From Lineolata rhizophorae (Eukaryota > Ascomycota > Dothideomycetes > Lineolatales > Lineolataceae), in assembly GCA_010093515.1 (NCBI GenBank), contig MU001676.1:1179982-1243981 (forward strand): a stretch of DNA of 64,000 bases. The letters are read 5' to 3'. Below, in pieces: positions 23,801 to 36,500 of this stretch. A program made the translations under genes and the position numbers. Below the pieces are notes generated by a model, which was given only the letters and a program-made list of their open reading frames with translations, had not been told where the DNA came from and did no database searches. Position 1 is the stretch's first letter; every line of letters starts with the position of its first letter.

Positions 23801-24200
23801 TGAATAAAAACTAGTGAGATTTCATAGCCAAATATTTTGCATTTTCTCGCCAAATCAAACAAAGGAGTCCAGGGATGGAGTGAAATAGCAAACAGGTAGT
23901 ACTTGACCGACGGCCTCCTCCGTAGGGAATTCCCAGGTTCAAGGCCCTGGTGAAAACAATGATCGCTTGGAACCGTCATGAGAAGTGGACGAATGGCTAA
24001 AAGAGGCGCAACGGCAATGATTGAGAACAACAACCTGCAACAATATAGTATTGGTGGAATGACTTTAAATGGAAAGAGGAAACGATAAACACCTCTTACA
24101 CGGATGCCTCTGCAAGTAGTAGTGTAGTATGGGGTGTGTACTACTGAGAGCAAGAAGGTACTTGGACGCAACCGCCGGAATCGGCTCCGGTCTTATCGTC
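20867..24200. other. AT-rich gene-free island
   Basis: From about 20.95 kb the DNA becomes visibly A+T-rich with many short interrupted frames and no recognisable protein family. A 12-bp inverted repeat lies at 23607-23654. The composition contrasts sharply with the GC-rich flanks and is what repeat-induced point mutation leaves behind in ascomycete repeats. I could not identify the original element. Confidence 0.55.
23607..23654. repeat. 12-bp perfect inverted repeat (hairpin)
   Basis: The arm TTCCACACTGCT at 23607-23618 is repeated as its exact complement, AGCAGTGTGGAA, at 23643-23654, with a 24-nt loop. A few more bases partly pair outside the arms (GGTT and AACC). It may be a transposon end or a structured transcript; there is no direct evidence for either. 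Confidence 0.6.
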
Positions 24201-26862
24201 TTGCGGTGAGAGGCTTGCTAGCCACCGGCGCAAACTCCGGTCGTCAATCCGAGCTATAGAAGCTGCTCCGATTGGATGGGGCTGGGACACTTGTTCAGTG
24301 CGTGGCGGCCAGAGGTACATACCCCGGTCGGAGGTTGAGGTTCGATTATTAATGCCGGAGGGCTACGACCGCAGCGGGGTAGCAGGGATCGCCGGCGGCG
24401 GGTGGGGGGCAGGGGGGGCTGGCAGGACAGGGAAGACGTGGGCGGCTGCAGCGGAAGCGGCGGGCGGGCTTCCCCGCAAGCGACACGGCCAATGGGCCCG
24501 GTGCCGGTCACGGCGGTTCATGCACGGCCGCTGCACGAGCCCGCGCGCCAGCCGGCAGCGGCGTCGAACCCGCTGAGCGTACATACTACTCCGTACGTAG
24601 TATGCGCCCTGGTGGGCTGACTTTGCGTACCATGGGCACCTTCAGGTTTCCGAGCCATGGACCCAGCATGAACGAACGAGATCTGAGCCGCCGAGCCGCC
24701 CCGGGGACACCCCCAGTTCGGGGCGAGAGAGACGATCGTGTAGAGTGGGTCGAATCCTTCGAGTGTGCTGCTGCCACGAGCCGCGGCGACGGAACTTCTT
24801 CTTTTGCTTTTCTCCTACCGCTGAGGCTCCCTCCCGGGACCCGCGCCAGCTCGCTTCCGTCCGCCGAGGCGCCGCCATCGGTGATCCCGTCCCGTCGTAC
24901 CCACGCCCCCTTTCGCGCGAATTGTCTGTATGTACCTAGCCCCAAAAACGCCCTATTCCCGCCGCTGAGTCGGTGGCTTTGTGTTAGTTGGGTATAGCGC
25001 GGCCAAAACCGTTTCGGTCCGCAAACGCTCGCCCTACGTAATAGGCTGGTCCCCGCAGTGGCCGTTCCATGGGTTCTATCTTCCGTGCATCATCTCGCGC
25101 TCAATGGACGGCTGCTCGGCTCTACCAAACCTGTTCAGCATCCCGGCGAGTGAACTACCGACGGCGAAGCGAAGTCCCCGGTGGGCTCCGCGTCGACTGA
25201 CTGAAACGCAACTTCGTCCGCCCGCCTCGAAGTGAGATTGCGCGGACCCACAGCCGCCTTCGTATGGGCCTGCGGCCCTGGGAGCCCCCGTACAAGCCCC
25301 GTTCAATGAGAGAAGAAAGACCTCGAGCTTGGTCTAAGATAGGACGGTTCACGGTTCGGCCCGTCCGAGGCAGGAGCCGTTGCCCCTGCCGCTGTCCACT
25401 ACCCATGCCACCCGCAGATCTGCCTGTTGATCCAAATCGCCGCCAAAGAAAAAAAAAATGCCGAAAAGGAAATATCTCACGGGAAAAGGAGAACGTGATG
25501 ACGAGCCTTTACTTGCTACGAATTGCCGTGGTTTATTTTTACTGCCGGATCGCCCTGATCAGCGTCGCCGGTATCCCTGTGATTTGAGGCCAGGGCTAAG
25601 CTTAGATTACGGAGTAAAAATTTCATGGCTGCATCACAGCGTCTCTCTATGAGACCCCCAGAAAGCAAGCTGCAGTCTGCACAAAACGCTCCAAAAAATG
25701 ACCGGCGCAATTCGATGCATTCCCGTATTTCATCGGCCAGGCGCATCGCTGCGGCGTGGCTCCCCGCAGGGCCGTTTCACATCAGGGTTCGTCGAAGATA
25801 AGTATGTATGTTGAATGCTCCGCACAGGAGCATGGATACACTGGACATGTAACACGTGCGACGTGGACACTGCGGAGTGCAATTTGCGGAGTGTTCCAAC
25901 GGTTTCCCAGCAAACACCACCCGACCCTAAATTGTATATGTAACAAGACCTATGCCCCGCGCGGTTAGCAAACCCTCACACTCCTCGCCGCGCCCCGCTC
26001 TGTGGGCCTAGTGCAACCACAAGTCATACGATTGGCGGGTGGATCTCACACGACAGGCAAGCTGCGCGCAGCGCTCGCCGATCGCGAACGGGTGAGTTGG
26101 GCAGCAAGGCTCGAAGCTGAAGCTGGCAGGGCATGGCGAAACGGGAGAGCAGCGGGCTAATCAGCCTGACCGCATCGGTGGCACGGCGGCGGCAAGACGT
26201 CGGGAACAAAAAAGCGGCGGCGACTGGACGGCCGGAGCGGAACTTACCACGGCGGCGGGGCCGCCGTCCGCTCGCTACAGCCTCGTCGTGCCTCGTCGCG
26301 GCCTCGTGGCACGCCCCGCCACTGTGGGTGACGTGGTGAGGGCCGTGTTGCACCCTCCCTCGGCCACGGGAACGGGCCCACGCCCGGCATGTCGCACGCG
26401 CTGCGGAGCGCCGACCCGACCGGCCGTCGTAGGATTGCTCTGCTGCTGGCCTTGTACCACCGGGGCCTGACATCCTCGCTCCAAACCCCTCCTCGACCGT
26501 ACCGGACATCAACACACAGGCAACGGATCGGATCGCTTCTTCACCAAAGGCACCTGTTGTAGACATTCTTGGACCTGGCTCGTGCATTACTTTGAACGTT
26601 CCTGATGACCTGATTCCATCCAATGATATCCCGTTTTCCGCCTCCAGAAGGGAGCCTTCCACGTTTAACCCCCGCATCCCTGCCCGTACACGTCCTCGAA
26701 AGATGGTAATTGTGCCACTAGGATCCCTCCGAAGCAAAAGCTCTAGGTTACAAATGAAAGAAAAGGGTGGAAGAGACCAAACGTCTCCTCGCGTAGAAAT
26801 GAGTCGGTGAAGTCATCATGTCGTCCGAATGCTGTCATTATCTCTCCTCGGCCCTACGTCTA
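24201..26862. other. Gene-free interval before the cysteine-rich gene
   Basis: GC content rises again from about 24.2 kb, but no gene could be modelled. TACTCCGTA-type motifs occur at 24587-24595 and 25608-25616. One open frame at 26433-26810 looks more protein-like than the rest and is listed separately. Confidence 0.45.
26433..26810 (+). other. Unassigned open frame, possible last exon
   Basis: The stop-free frame from 26433 to the TGA ending at 26810 encodes a balanced sequence including ILGPGSCITLNVPDDLIPSN and a basic stretch, RIPARTRPRKMVIVPLGSLR. Its first ATG is only at 26703, so most of the frame would need an upstream exon, which I could not find. It ends about 50 nt before the stop of the cysteine-rich gene on the other strand. 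It is listed as a candidate only. Confidence 0.2.
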
Positions 26863-28052
26863 TTAGGATGCTGCAGCTTTTTCGGAAACTGTGAGTCGCG
26901 CGAGCTTCTCGTTAACTGCCTTGACCACCTCAGGATCCGGTTCTCTCTTGACTCTCTTTGGCCTGTAAACTAGTTAGAACGTGATCTAGCCCTCATGTGT
27001 ACTGAAGGAAAAAAAAGGTAAAAAAAGGTAAGAAAAATACAAAGCACTTACGGCTCTCTCGTGCAATTATCGCACCGCTGGTGATTGCACGTTTCGCAGA
27101 TTTTTGACTTCTCCCTGAAGACTGACTGGCACTGCTCGCACGTCCACCGTACCCTCTGCCTCACTTTCCGATATGTCCTCTTAGGTTTCTGCGGCATCAT
27201 TGTTTTTTCATCTTCCGAGGCAGGCGCATCCCCTGGATATCCGTTCGGGTATTTCTTCGGTTTGGGCGGGTCTCGCGGGCATTTGGTGCACCTCGTATGA
27301 TTGCACTGAGCGCACGTTTTGTTCGTTGACGGGAGGAAGAGTGCGTTGCACTTGTGGCAGTAGCGCCGTACGCGCTGAGCCGGACGGGCGTAGACGCGAT
27401 CTGGACCGCCGTGGCGACCTTTGATGACCAGCACGTTCTCCGATTTTTTAATTTTCTCTGGCTTGCCTTCTACAACCTTCCCTTTCCCTTTAGCGTCTTT
27501 CGAGCGCTTCTGCGGGTAACGAGGGCATTTCTTGCAACGCTTGTGGTGGCAGTTGACGCATTCGCGTTCGGGTCCAAACATGGTTTGGCAACGATGGCAA
27601 GTCCGGTGAATGCGCATCCGGATGGGCTTCTGGACACGTTGCGCGTTGGTAGCCGACATGCCAGTCGAAATCCACTCGCTGGATTCTAGTGTCAAGCCGT
27701 ACTTGGCAAACAGTTTGCGAGCCCGTTCCTCCTGCGTCTCGCTCCTAGAATAGGGTTGAGTACTGCTCGTCGGCTTGGTAGTAGTGGTCGCCGGAGCGGG
27801 TTGAGCGGCGGGAGCAGAAGCACTGCATTTGAGTTGGTCAAAATGACACCAAAAGACAATCGACGCAGGGCGGATCGTTGAATTGACTAACCTGGCAGCC
27901 GGCTTCGACTCAGCTTGCTCACCGGCGACCGTGGAGACATTCTTGCTGGAACTGTCTCGCCTCAGGATTGTCTTCATTCGCTTCACGTACATCCCGATGC
28001 TGCGTCGCCGCTCGTCGCGGGACGTTGACGGTTCTCCGGCCGGAGAACTCAT
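26863..28052 (-). CDS. Cysteine-rich protein with three zinc-binding-like modules
   Basis: Exons 28052-27892, 27822-27052 and 26962-26863 give 343 aa. After a Ser/Thr/Pro/Ala-rich N terminus and the segment LFAKYGLTLESSEWISTG come three copies of one module: C-x2-C-x(9-11)-C-x2-C-(N/H)-H-x-R-C-x2-C. They begin CHRCQTMF, CHKCNALF and CEQCQSVF, and end CKKCPR, CTKCPR and CDNCTR. Each has six Cys and one conserved His, enough to bind one or two zinc ions. Lys-rich linkers separate them. The last exon adds PKRVKREPDPEVVKAVNEKL, joined exactly in frame. I associate this architecture with uncharacterised Pezizomycotina proteins; DNA, RNA or protein binding is a guess. The first intron (69 nt) is a multiple of three without a stop, so a retained-intron form is possible. 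The sequence upstream on this strand is CT-rich. Confidence 0.85.
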
Positions 28053-31000
28053 CGTGGAAGCGTTCTGTCCTTAGAAAATGGCGAGAAAAATACCGAAAGC
28101 AGCGACGGTAGGTGCAAGGACAGAGTCCAGGGTGCTCGGGGTCAGACGAATCTTCGGTTGGGAAAGTGGAACAATTTACAAGAGAAAATGAATTTTTTTT
28201 TCTCCGTTGGCAACCAAGACTCAAGCGAACATCGGGCGAGCTAGGGGTGAGTTTTGCAGGGGCAGCTGCAGCGCTCCGATGGTTGTCGAATTGATGGTTA
28301 TGGTGGTGAGTTCGGATGTGAGAGAATGGCTGGGGACCGGCAGGTGATGAGGCCAAACGGAGGGGGGGGTTGTGAGACGAGACGAACGGGCGGAGAGCGG
28401 AGGGCGAACAGGACGGGAACCGACCGAGCGACTGGGCCGCGCCGGGGGAATGGTAGAGCTGAACCGCGAGCTGGTATTGGCCAGCGCTCGCGTCCGGGCG
28501 TGCGACGGGGATTTCGGAGCTGGCGGCTGCGGCGGAACCGAGGCAGCGCTCGACGACCGCGCGCGAGGACGAGGGAGGCACGCAGCCGCGAGGGGAAGCA
28601 GAGGAGACAAGAAGAAGGAAGGAAGAAGAGGAGAAAATGGAGTAAGAGGAAGCGGAGGAGAGAAGAAGGGGGCTAGGCAGGTGAGAGCGGCTTTTGGGGG
28701 GGGTGGGGGGGTGCCTACATACCAGCGTAGAGCGATAAAGGCAGGACTGAGCCTGAGCGGCACCCGCGGCGCTGGGACGGGAACAGCGAGGGCAGAGCCT
28801 GCGAGGCGGCGGCCGCCTGTGGGCCCTCGGGCCTGCAAGCGACGGCTGACAGTGGCAGAGTGGGCCCACGCGGGAGAGAGCGCGACCGCCAGTGCCACTG
28901 ACGGCTGCAGCTCGGCACTCCGTACGTAGCATCCTGCCCGCCGGGCCTGCCCAGGGCCCCTCCGCGTGCCTGGCGGCCGGCCCTCGAGCCTCGAGGCGTG
29001 CCGTCGACGCGTCCGGCGTGCTGCTGCTATATCAGCATTGCCAGCCGCCGCGCTGCGGTTCATCGCCCTCATCATCGTCGTCGTCGTCGTCGTCGTCGTC
29101 GTCATCACCACCGAAGCGCCACGAGCGAAAACGCATGTGCGGGTCCGTCAAAAACGGGCTCTGGCCGCCCCTCCGTCGCCGTACCGCACGGCAACGGGTG
29201 CGAAGTCGCTGCTAGCGCTAGCACATGCACCCGCCCTGCCGCCCGGGCCTGCGCAGCGCAAAGTTCGCACAACCCTTTTGGAGACTCCCTTGGCCGGCGC
29301 GCCCGGCGGCGCATCGTTTGGCCCTCTGCCGTCCTGTAGCCGACCTAGCACGCTCTTCATTAAGCCTCCCCGCCGTGGGCTGCGCTGATTAGTTCGCTTG
29401 CCCGCCCTCGCACCGACTGGTGTGCACAGGCAATTGTGCTTCGTGTGCGCACATGCTGCTGTTTCCCCCCTCTGCACTCCGTACCTCCCGCACCCGCCGT
29501 GCTGAGGCGCTCGCGTACCGTGGAATTCTAGCCCGCACTACCGGCCCTTCCTGCTCTCGGCCTCGCGATTCGCGGCGCCAACTCCACGCGGCCTGGCAGC
29601 GCACGACCAGACGTACATACGTGCGGCAGGTCGCGCAACAACCGCCGCCACCGAAGCATGAGAACACAGCCATGGCTCGTTCCAGAAGCCCGCCGTGCGC
29701 GCGTCGCTCGTGAGGGAGAGAAGAGGGGGCGAATGCCTGCCTGCGTGCCGCACCCAACAGAAGCGATCCGCCTGGCTTTCGGCGGCACGGCGCTGTTCCC
29801 GCGCTGCATCCTGCGCGTCGGACTCGGGCCCGCGTTCCGCCCGGACAGCGGTCTGTACTACGTGGGTATACGCAGCTTCAGGAACTGCGGGCGCAGAAAG
29901 CCCGGCGAAATCATAGGTAGCTGGAAACGTGCAGCGAACGCACTGGGGGACAGTCGAAAAGAGAATTCGATACGCCCGTTCCGTGGCGTGCCCCGCTGGT
30001 GCTTGCGCGCGGGTTTCCCGTTTGGAGCAGCGGGTGAATCGGTGACGACCATTTCCGGCAGCGGCCAGCCGAGTACCCGAGGAGCAAAGTAGTGCGCCGT
30101 CGCCCTCCCCCGCCCCTCGCAGGGAAGCGCGTCAAGCGAACACGTAGGTAGGTAGGCAGGTACATACATCGCGCAGCCCCAGTGTCGCGCAACGGGGCCA
30201 AGCCTAGGCAGGCACGAACAATTGGATTGTCTGGCGCTGCCAGACGCTTGAGGCTGAGAAAGCGCTCTCAACCGCGTGCTGCTGAAGTGCAAAAGCGCCG
30301 GCAGCTACGGACGGGCGGCGGGCGCGGGCTGGCGGGTGCGGACGAACCATGGCGACAGGGGGCGTTCCGGGCCCAAGGTGGCAGGTGCCGGGGGAAGGCT
30401 GGCCGAGCGCCCGGCGGGTCTCCCGGCGACGAGGGTCGAAACAGGCGGGGCCGGGCCCAAGCCACAGGCGAACCGCGCCAACGGCGGGGCCCGCTTGGCC
30501 CCGATCCACGGTCACTGGCCGAGCGCGCTCCCGACAAGACAGCGCTCCCGCCCACCTGGATCGGGCCCGCCAAACCCAACAGGGAACCGAGCGCGTTTGG
30601 ACCCCGCACGGCCGCGCCGCTAGCCCGCTTCCGGAAGCTTTCCCACGCCCTGCCCTCCCCGCTCGCGGCGCTCGAGCATCGGCCGCTTTCTTTCCCTCTC
30701 GTGTCTCTTTGCTACCTCCGTACTTTAATACCCAGCGCTTCGTGCAGACTGCATACCTACGTCCTCTCTCGGCGCGCCGCAGCACGCGGTACCGGCCCGC
30801 AGCAATTTGCGCCTGCGCAACGAGGGCCTTCCTGCCCGGGCAGGTCCGCCGGTGTTTGCCTGCCCGCGCCCCTCTCCCGCCGTCGTGCCACCCTTCACTG
30901 CTGTCAGACCATCAGGTGCGCTTGCGCCCCGTGAAAATTGTCCGATTCGCCCCCCCGATACCACCCCCTGCGATCGACCGAAAGGACCCCTTCTGCACCC

Positions 31001-33523
31001 TGGAGCTCACCTGAGCTCAGCCGAGACCTGGGCTGTACCGAATACCGAGCACCCTTCCTGGTTCTTACTTTGGCGCTTCGTGGTTGTTTCTCCTACTTCA
31101 CCTTGAATTCCTTGCTCTTCGTCTGTTCTTGCTTTCTTATAGGCCTCTCCCCTCCTCTTTCATGCCCTCCACCCCTGCGCACTAGCCCCCAGTCTCGCCA
31201 CGCTTGAGAATTCCTGCGGCACGACTGTTCCTGCGCACTGTGCCCGTGGGCTTCTCTTGCCTCTGTTCCCTTGCCTTGTTGATGGGCGAGCCTGTCTCCT
31301 CCCAGCTTTGCTCCTGTTTCTCGCAAAGCCGCATTGAGCCGTGTTTCGACTTGAATCCTAGGGTTTCGGGCCCCGCACCGACCGCACAGGCGATCTGGAG
31401 CTTATCTTGAGCTAATAATATGATGGAGCGAGTTCGATTGACGTTACACTGCACCGTCGACGACCTCCAACCGTCGATGAACCCAGGGCTATCGAATTCT
31501 TGATCGGTCCAGACTAGTTAGGCAGGCTCCATAAATGAGAGCATTTGCACGTCTACATCGTGTGGTATTTGAGTAGTAGCTTGCGAGAGTTCACTAAAAC
31601 TAGACCTAAGATCGTCGTTCCCTTGGAACTCCTTTGCAATTCCGCCGTATGAGCTGAAACATGCTTGCATTCTCTCTCTCTCTCCCGGAAGAAACGGGCA
31701 TGCAATAGAGCCGACGAAGTACATATCGTCGGTTCTGACGCCTGGAAGCTTGGCCATACCGCCCTTTACGCCTCCTTGCAGGAATTATCCCTGCACAGCG
31801 AGCCGACGGCATACATCAAGAAACCTTGTTCTTGCATTGCTAGTGGAATGGTATCGCGCAAGACCCGCAAGTTCTTTCACGTATTCGAGAAGCATCGAAA
31901 CGCATGTCTTCCTTTCATGCAAGCGGTATCCTGCTTTCTAGACCGTTAAATCTATAGTAGCCCCCAATTATTGTCGGAACAAAGCGAACAATTGGCTCAT
32001 CCCCTCTCGCCATTTCCGTCCCTGTGTATATTGGACATTGGACTGGCACGGAGAAAGCCGCTCCTTGGTCGTGGCCATGTCGGCCTACTCCATACTCATG
32101 CACCCGTGAAGCAAACTCGGCGAACACAGCGAATCAACAATGCGCCCCATCTTTGGCTTCTCTTTTTTTCTTCGGATGTCTCAGGCATACGGGCTGGTGG
32201 AGGTACAAGCTGGTAGTCGATAATCCGCATTCATCTTATCCAAACTGCCGTTGCTCTGTCGTCCTCTTCAACGACTACGAGAGGCAGCGTGCTTGCCCTG
32301 CTGACCCGGGAGCGATTAGCAGGTCCTACTTGCACCGTAACTACTTGCGTGCATATTTTGGCTTGGCTGGAGACTCTTCCGTTTGAATTTGGAGGCACCA
32401 TTCCCCCACTGTTCTGATGCATTGGTGTCGGCAACGGTTGCACGCTTTTCTGATGAACATTCCGCTGCATATGCCTGCGTTCCTGACGACTGCATGTATC
32501 CCAGTGACTTTACTGCCCCGCGTGTCATCACACGGCTAATCATCCCATGAAACGCCACAGTCATTTAGGCAGATGAACTTGGGCGTACGGCTTTTCTAGT
32601 TTCTATGTCTGTATGATCTGGTTCGTTTTGAGCCGGGTAGATCTTGCTAAAGGTTTGACAAATATTTCTTACTTTGGCATACTACCCTCTGTTACTGTAA
32701 GGATGCTGCTGTGTTGGCTTGCGAATTGCAGTCTGGTTCTGTCACCTCTTCCCTTCCTGGGTAAACATCCGAACGTGACGCGTAATGGCCGCAAGGTGTC
32801 TTTCCTGGAACACAATCATGTACGTACCATATTTTAGCATTGGAATGTTTTGTTAAGCCTGTGCAACGTTCTCTTTGTGCGTATGTTAGCTGTGAAGTAC
32901 AAGTCACCGCTAGACAGAAGCGTGTAGCCAGGACACTGTCACTCCGGCCGAGGTGCAGTGGCATCCGTGAGCCCTGACCGTACGGAACATGCCGCCAACT
33001 TGGTTCTCTGGAACCGGATTCCGAATTCTTGACTTGTATCACTTGCATTTGCAATATGCATGTCTCGTCAAGGAGTGCATATACACTTTAAGCCATGATC
33101 TTCGGAAAACTGCCATAAGAACCCTTGAATACTACTAGTATGCTTATTAGCCAGGTCGTAATCAGCTCGGAGACATGTGCGGTGAAATTGTGTGGTAGGA
33201 GAATTGTGCCTAGGAACACTGCGTTGATGAATTACGACTAGCTTATGATTGGTGTTGTGAAGCTATCTACAGTACGAGAATCTGTTACACAAGTCGTAAG
33301 GACTTGGTCAGCCCGGCCAATGTCCGTATATATACATGAGTCTTGCAAAATCTACGTGAGCTCTTTTTGTTCCAAGGTCGCCACGGAAACGCCAACATAT
33401 GCAGGGTGTGGGCTCGTGGAATCGGCCTACGGAATGCAAAATCCCCTAGCTGTAAACGTCTCCCCATAACTACTACTGTACAAGGGAAAAGTAGCACAAA
33501 GTACCGCAGCTACATGTCTACGG
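28053..33523. other. Long gene-free interval
   Basis: The stretch from 28.1 to about 31.4 kb is GC-rich with overlapping long frames on both strands, all low-complexity and none with domain motifs. From 31.4 to 33.5 kb the composition is more mixed, again without a recognisable gene. A TCG repeat lies at about 29075-29103 and a CT repeat at about 31672-31684. Confidence 0.45.
29075..29103. repeat. (TCG)n microsatellite
   Basis: About nine to ten tandem TCG units, read directly, in a gene-free GC-rich interval. Confidence 0.85.
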
Positions 33524-36500
33524 CTACGAGAAGAAATATCTACTCTCTTTTAACTTCTGCACTTCAAAGGAACCCTTCTTGGGAATTGGAGGGAAGGAGA
33601 TGGGCAGCCAGATATAGACTTTTTCAGTCACGCCTTTAACGCTAGACGCGGCCTTCCGAACGTAGGCCGGTGCATCTTCAGTCTCGGCGTCATCAAGAGT
33701 GTCGGGCGCGTATTTGTCGCCTTCGTTTTTGCGGTAAGTCCCCCCTCTTTGGGAATCCTTATCAATACTGGCCGGAACTTCCCCGAGGATCGTCGCATTG
33801 GTTTCAGATTCGAGGGCATCTTCAGAACCTGCTGCCTCGAAAACGGAGCAAGGCGTGACCATAGCTGCACCTCTCTCACGTTCCACAGGGTCATCGCTGT
33901 GCAAGAGCCGAAACCGCTCTTGCTCAACCAACAACTCTTCAACATCTCCATATCTCCCAACTTTTGGGACCTTCTTTAACTTCACGGAGCGTTCGCGCGC
34001 GAGACTCGCGCGTGCTCGAACAATCCTTTCACCGAGGTCCGAATGGCGGGAGACCGATGCGAGGTACATGCTACCTTTATAACGAGCATTGAACTCCTCG
34101 GCTAGGCGACCGACGATATCCTCGGAGTGCATGCGAACGAATGCGTCGCGAAGAACATTGCTCATGGCGGGAACATCACAAGCGTGAGTCCAGAAAGAAT
34201 CATGGACCGCAGCGAACGTGAGTTCTTTCTCCGCGCATTCGAGGGCGGAGAGGAGCATGTGGGTGGCGTCGAGGGAGTGAATGAAGTTTGGTGGGAACGC
34301 TTGAAGCTGCTTGCGCCTGTCGACAGCATCCGACACGTGTGGGCGGCTTACGTTAATGCTTTGCACCGTAGTGGCTATCTCGCGTGCCTTGGTGATGCGG
34401 TACGGTTGGACCACGGGCATCTTCAAAGGCGTGGTCCAAATGATCGACGACCGGAAATTCGTGCAAATTTCTAGTGCGGTTCTTTTGTTGAATTTCTTGT
34501 ATTTCGACTTGATCTCCTTTCCTTGGGCATTGTGGCGTAGGACTTCGATTTGCTCAGGAGTAAGGGACCTGCAGATCCGATCCCCACACTCGCCCAGCCA
34601 ATGCTGTATGTCGTGAGCCCCAGTGAACATTTCAGACAAAGCTTTGAAGATCTTTTTGGCAATGTATGCGGCCATCTTCTTCAGGCTAACTTGCGACGTG
34701 CTTTCGAAATGCGGGAAAATGGCCTCCAGCTGCTTCAGAACTTGGTCGCGAGCACCTATGAAGGTCACGCCGTAGACATTGGTCATGACGGTCTGCTTGA
34801 CGACTTTTCGAGTGACCTTGCCATCCATGACCTTTGCAAAGGGATTGCCTTCAGCAGCGTCCTTTGCAACTTCTGCCTTGACAATTTCAGATACCCCGGT
34901 GTAGATGTCGGCCGGTCGATCTCCGGGTGTAAGATTCACTTGGCTCGCGCCTATCTCGTCACCACCTAGGGCAGCATAGTGCTGCAAGCCATTGCATGTG
35001 CCATCCTGGTGCACAGGTAGATGGGACACGTATCGCGTAGGATCAGGCGCGTCAAGCGCAGCCTTGAGTTCGAAGCAAGTTGCCAAGCACTGCCAAGGAT
35101 CTTCCGCGGACAGCCACCATCTTCGGCCATTAAGTGGATTTGTGGCGGAATCGTAGACGTCTTGAATGTGTTCCATGGCAAATACTTCACGTTCCTTCAG
35201 GCTGGCTTTGTCGTAGCCGAAGACATTGGCCAGATGAACCTTCACCCAGAAGAGCCCAGTCGTCCCAAGCTCTTTCCCGCGCCCAAACATCAGCAGCCCA
35301 CGCGAGAGGTCGGCACCCATGTGGTTGAAGATCGGCGGAACCGGATAGGCTCTTCCACGGAAATCCAAACTGTGAGGGTAGTAAAAGACTTTGTCAAGGT
35401 ACGCTCTCGCGATTTCGAGCTGGAAGTTTTGAAAACATCGCTGGGAATGAAGACCGCTGCGCTCATTTTCCACTTGCCGAACGGTCTCATGCCATTGGAA
35501 CTTTTCCCGCGGAGACGCGTCGCGCCCCGGCTCGGGAGGTAGTTCTTGTTGGGGGTCCTCCGGCGCAATCGAACCAATGCCTTCTCCCGTGTTCCATGCT
35601 TGGGCTACGACATCGAATACATCGCGGTTGACCCTCCACGGTGTTCTTCCAAGTACATTCAAACCGGCTAAAACTTGATCCATGTCGCCCTTTCTAATGG
35701 CGGCGGAGATGTACATCTTCGAAAGTTCATCGCCAGGCTTAAAACGTACCAACGGCGTTGTGTACCTCAAATAGCCCCCGTCCCGTTCGTTGGTCCATGG
35801 TTTGGGTTCTACAACCATCGGGAGCCTGCTTCCAAGCACACCTCTATCGGGTTCCTTCGTCAATTTCTCGACAACGGCTTCATTCGGTATTAGTAGGCCA
35901 ACTCTTTTGCCGAGGTGATATTGATAGCCGTGACGGAACGCAGGAAGGTTGGCGGTAACGGGAATGCCGGTTCTACGGTTAGGCCGAGTAACGTTGATCG
36001 TGGCAGTATCAATAAGTCTAGATATTAGCCACGCCGCGAGCTTGATTTTGGCCCCCGTAGCCCAGTCGTCCTTTTCAAATTCCCGAAAGAACCTCTCACT
36101 ATCCCGATGAGCACGTTGTCGTTGTGATTGGGTCGTCTGTCTACTGAGTTTTTGAAGCAAAGCCATACGTTGGCGGCTTTTAAGGGATTTTTTCTGAGAT
36201 GCCGCGACCCGGTTCATACCATCATCGGCGCTTCCCTCTAGCTCGAGGGCATTTCCCAGACGGCTGGAAAGGACGTTGAGCTTAACACCTTCCGATACCC
36301 CTTGGGTGCCTAGGAGGTTGATGGTAGTAATGAGCGTCAAAGCGGCAACCTTCTCCGGATTTAGCCTTTCGAAAAAGGGGCCATATTCGAGTCGCGACGG
36401 TTCGTCTTGGCGCTGCCCTGGTGTTTCCAAAGCCTTGCGGCAAGCTTCTTGCTCCTTTGTGATGAGTGGAACAAGGGTTGACTGCCAAGCCCACATTGTT

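Noticed and set aside
28221-30934. Several overlapping open frames of 190-340 codons on both strands
   Set aside because: They lie in GC-rich sequence where stops are rare, are low-complexity (runs of Arg, Ala, Pro, Thr, Ser), overlap antisense and show no domain or splice logic.
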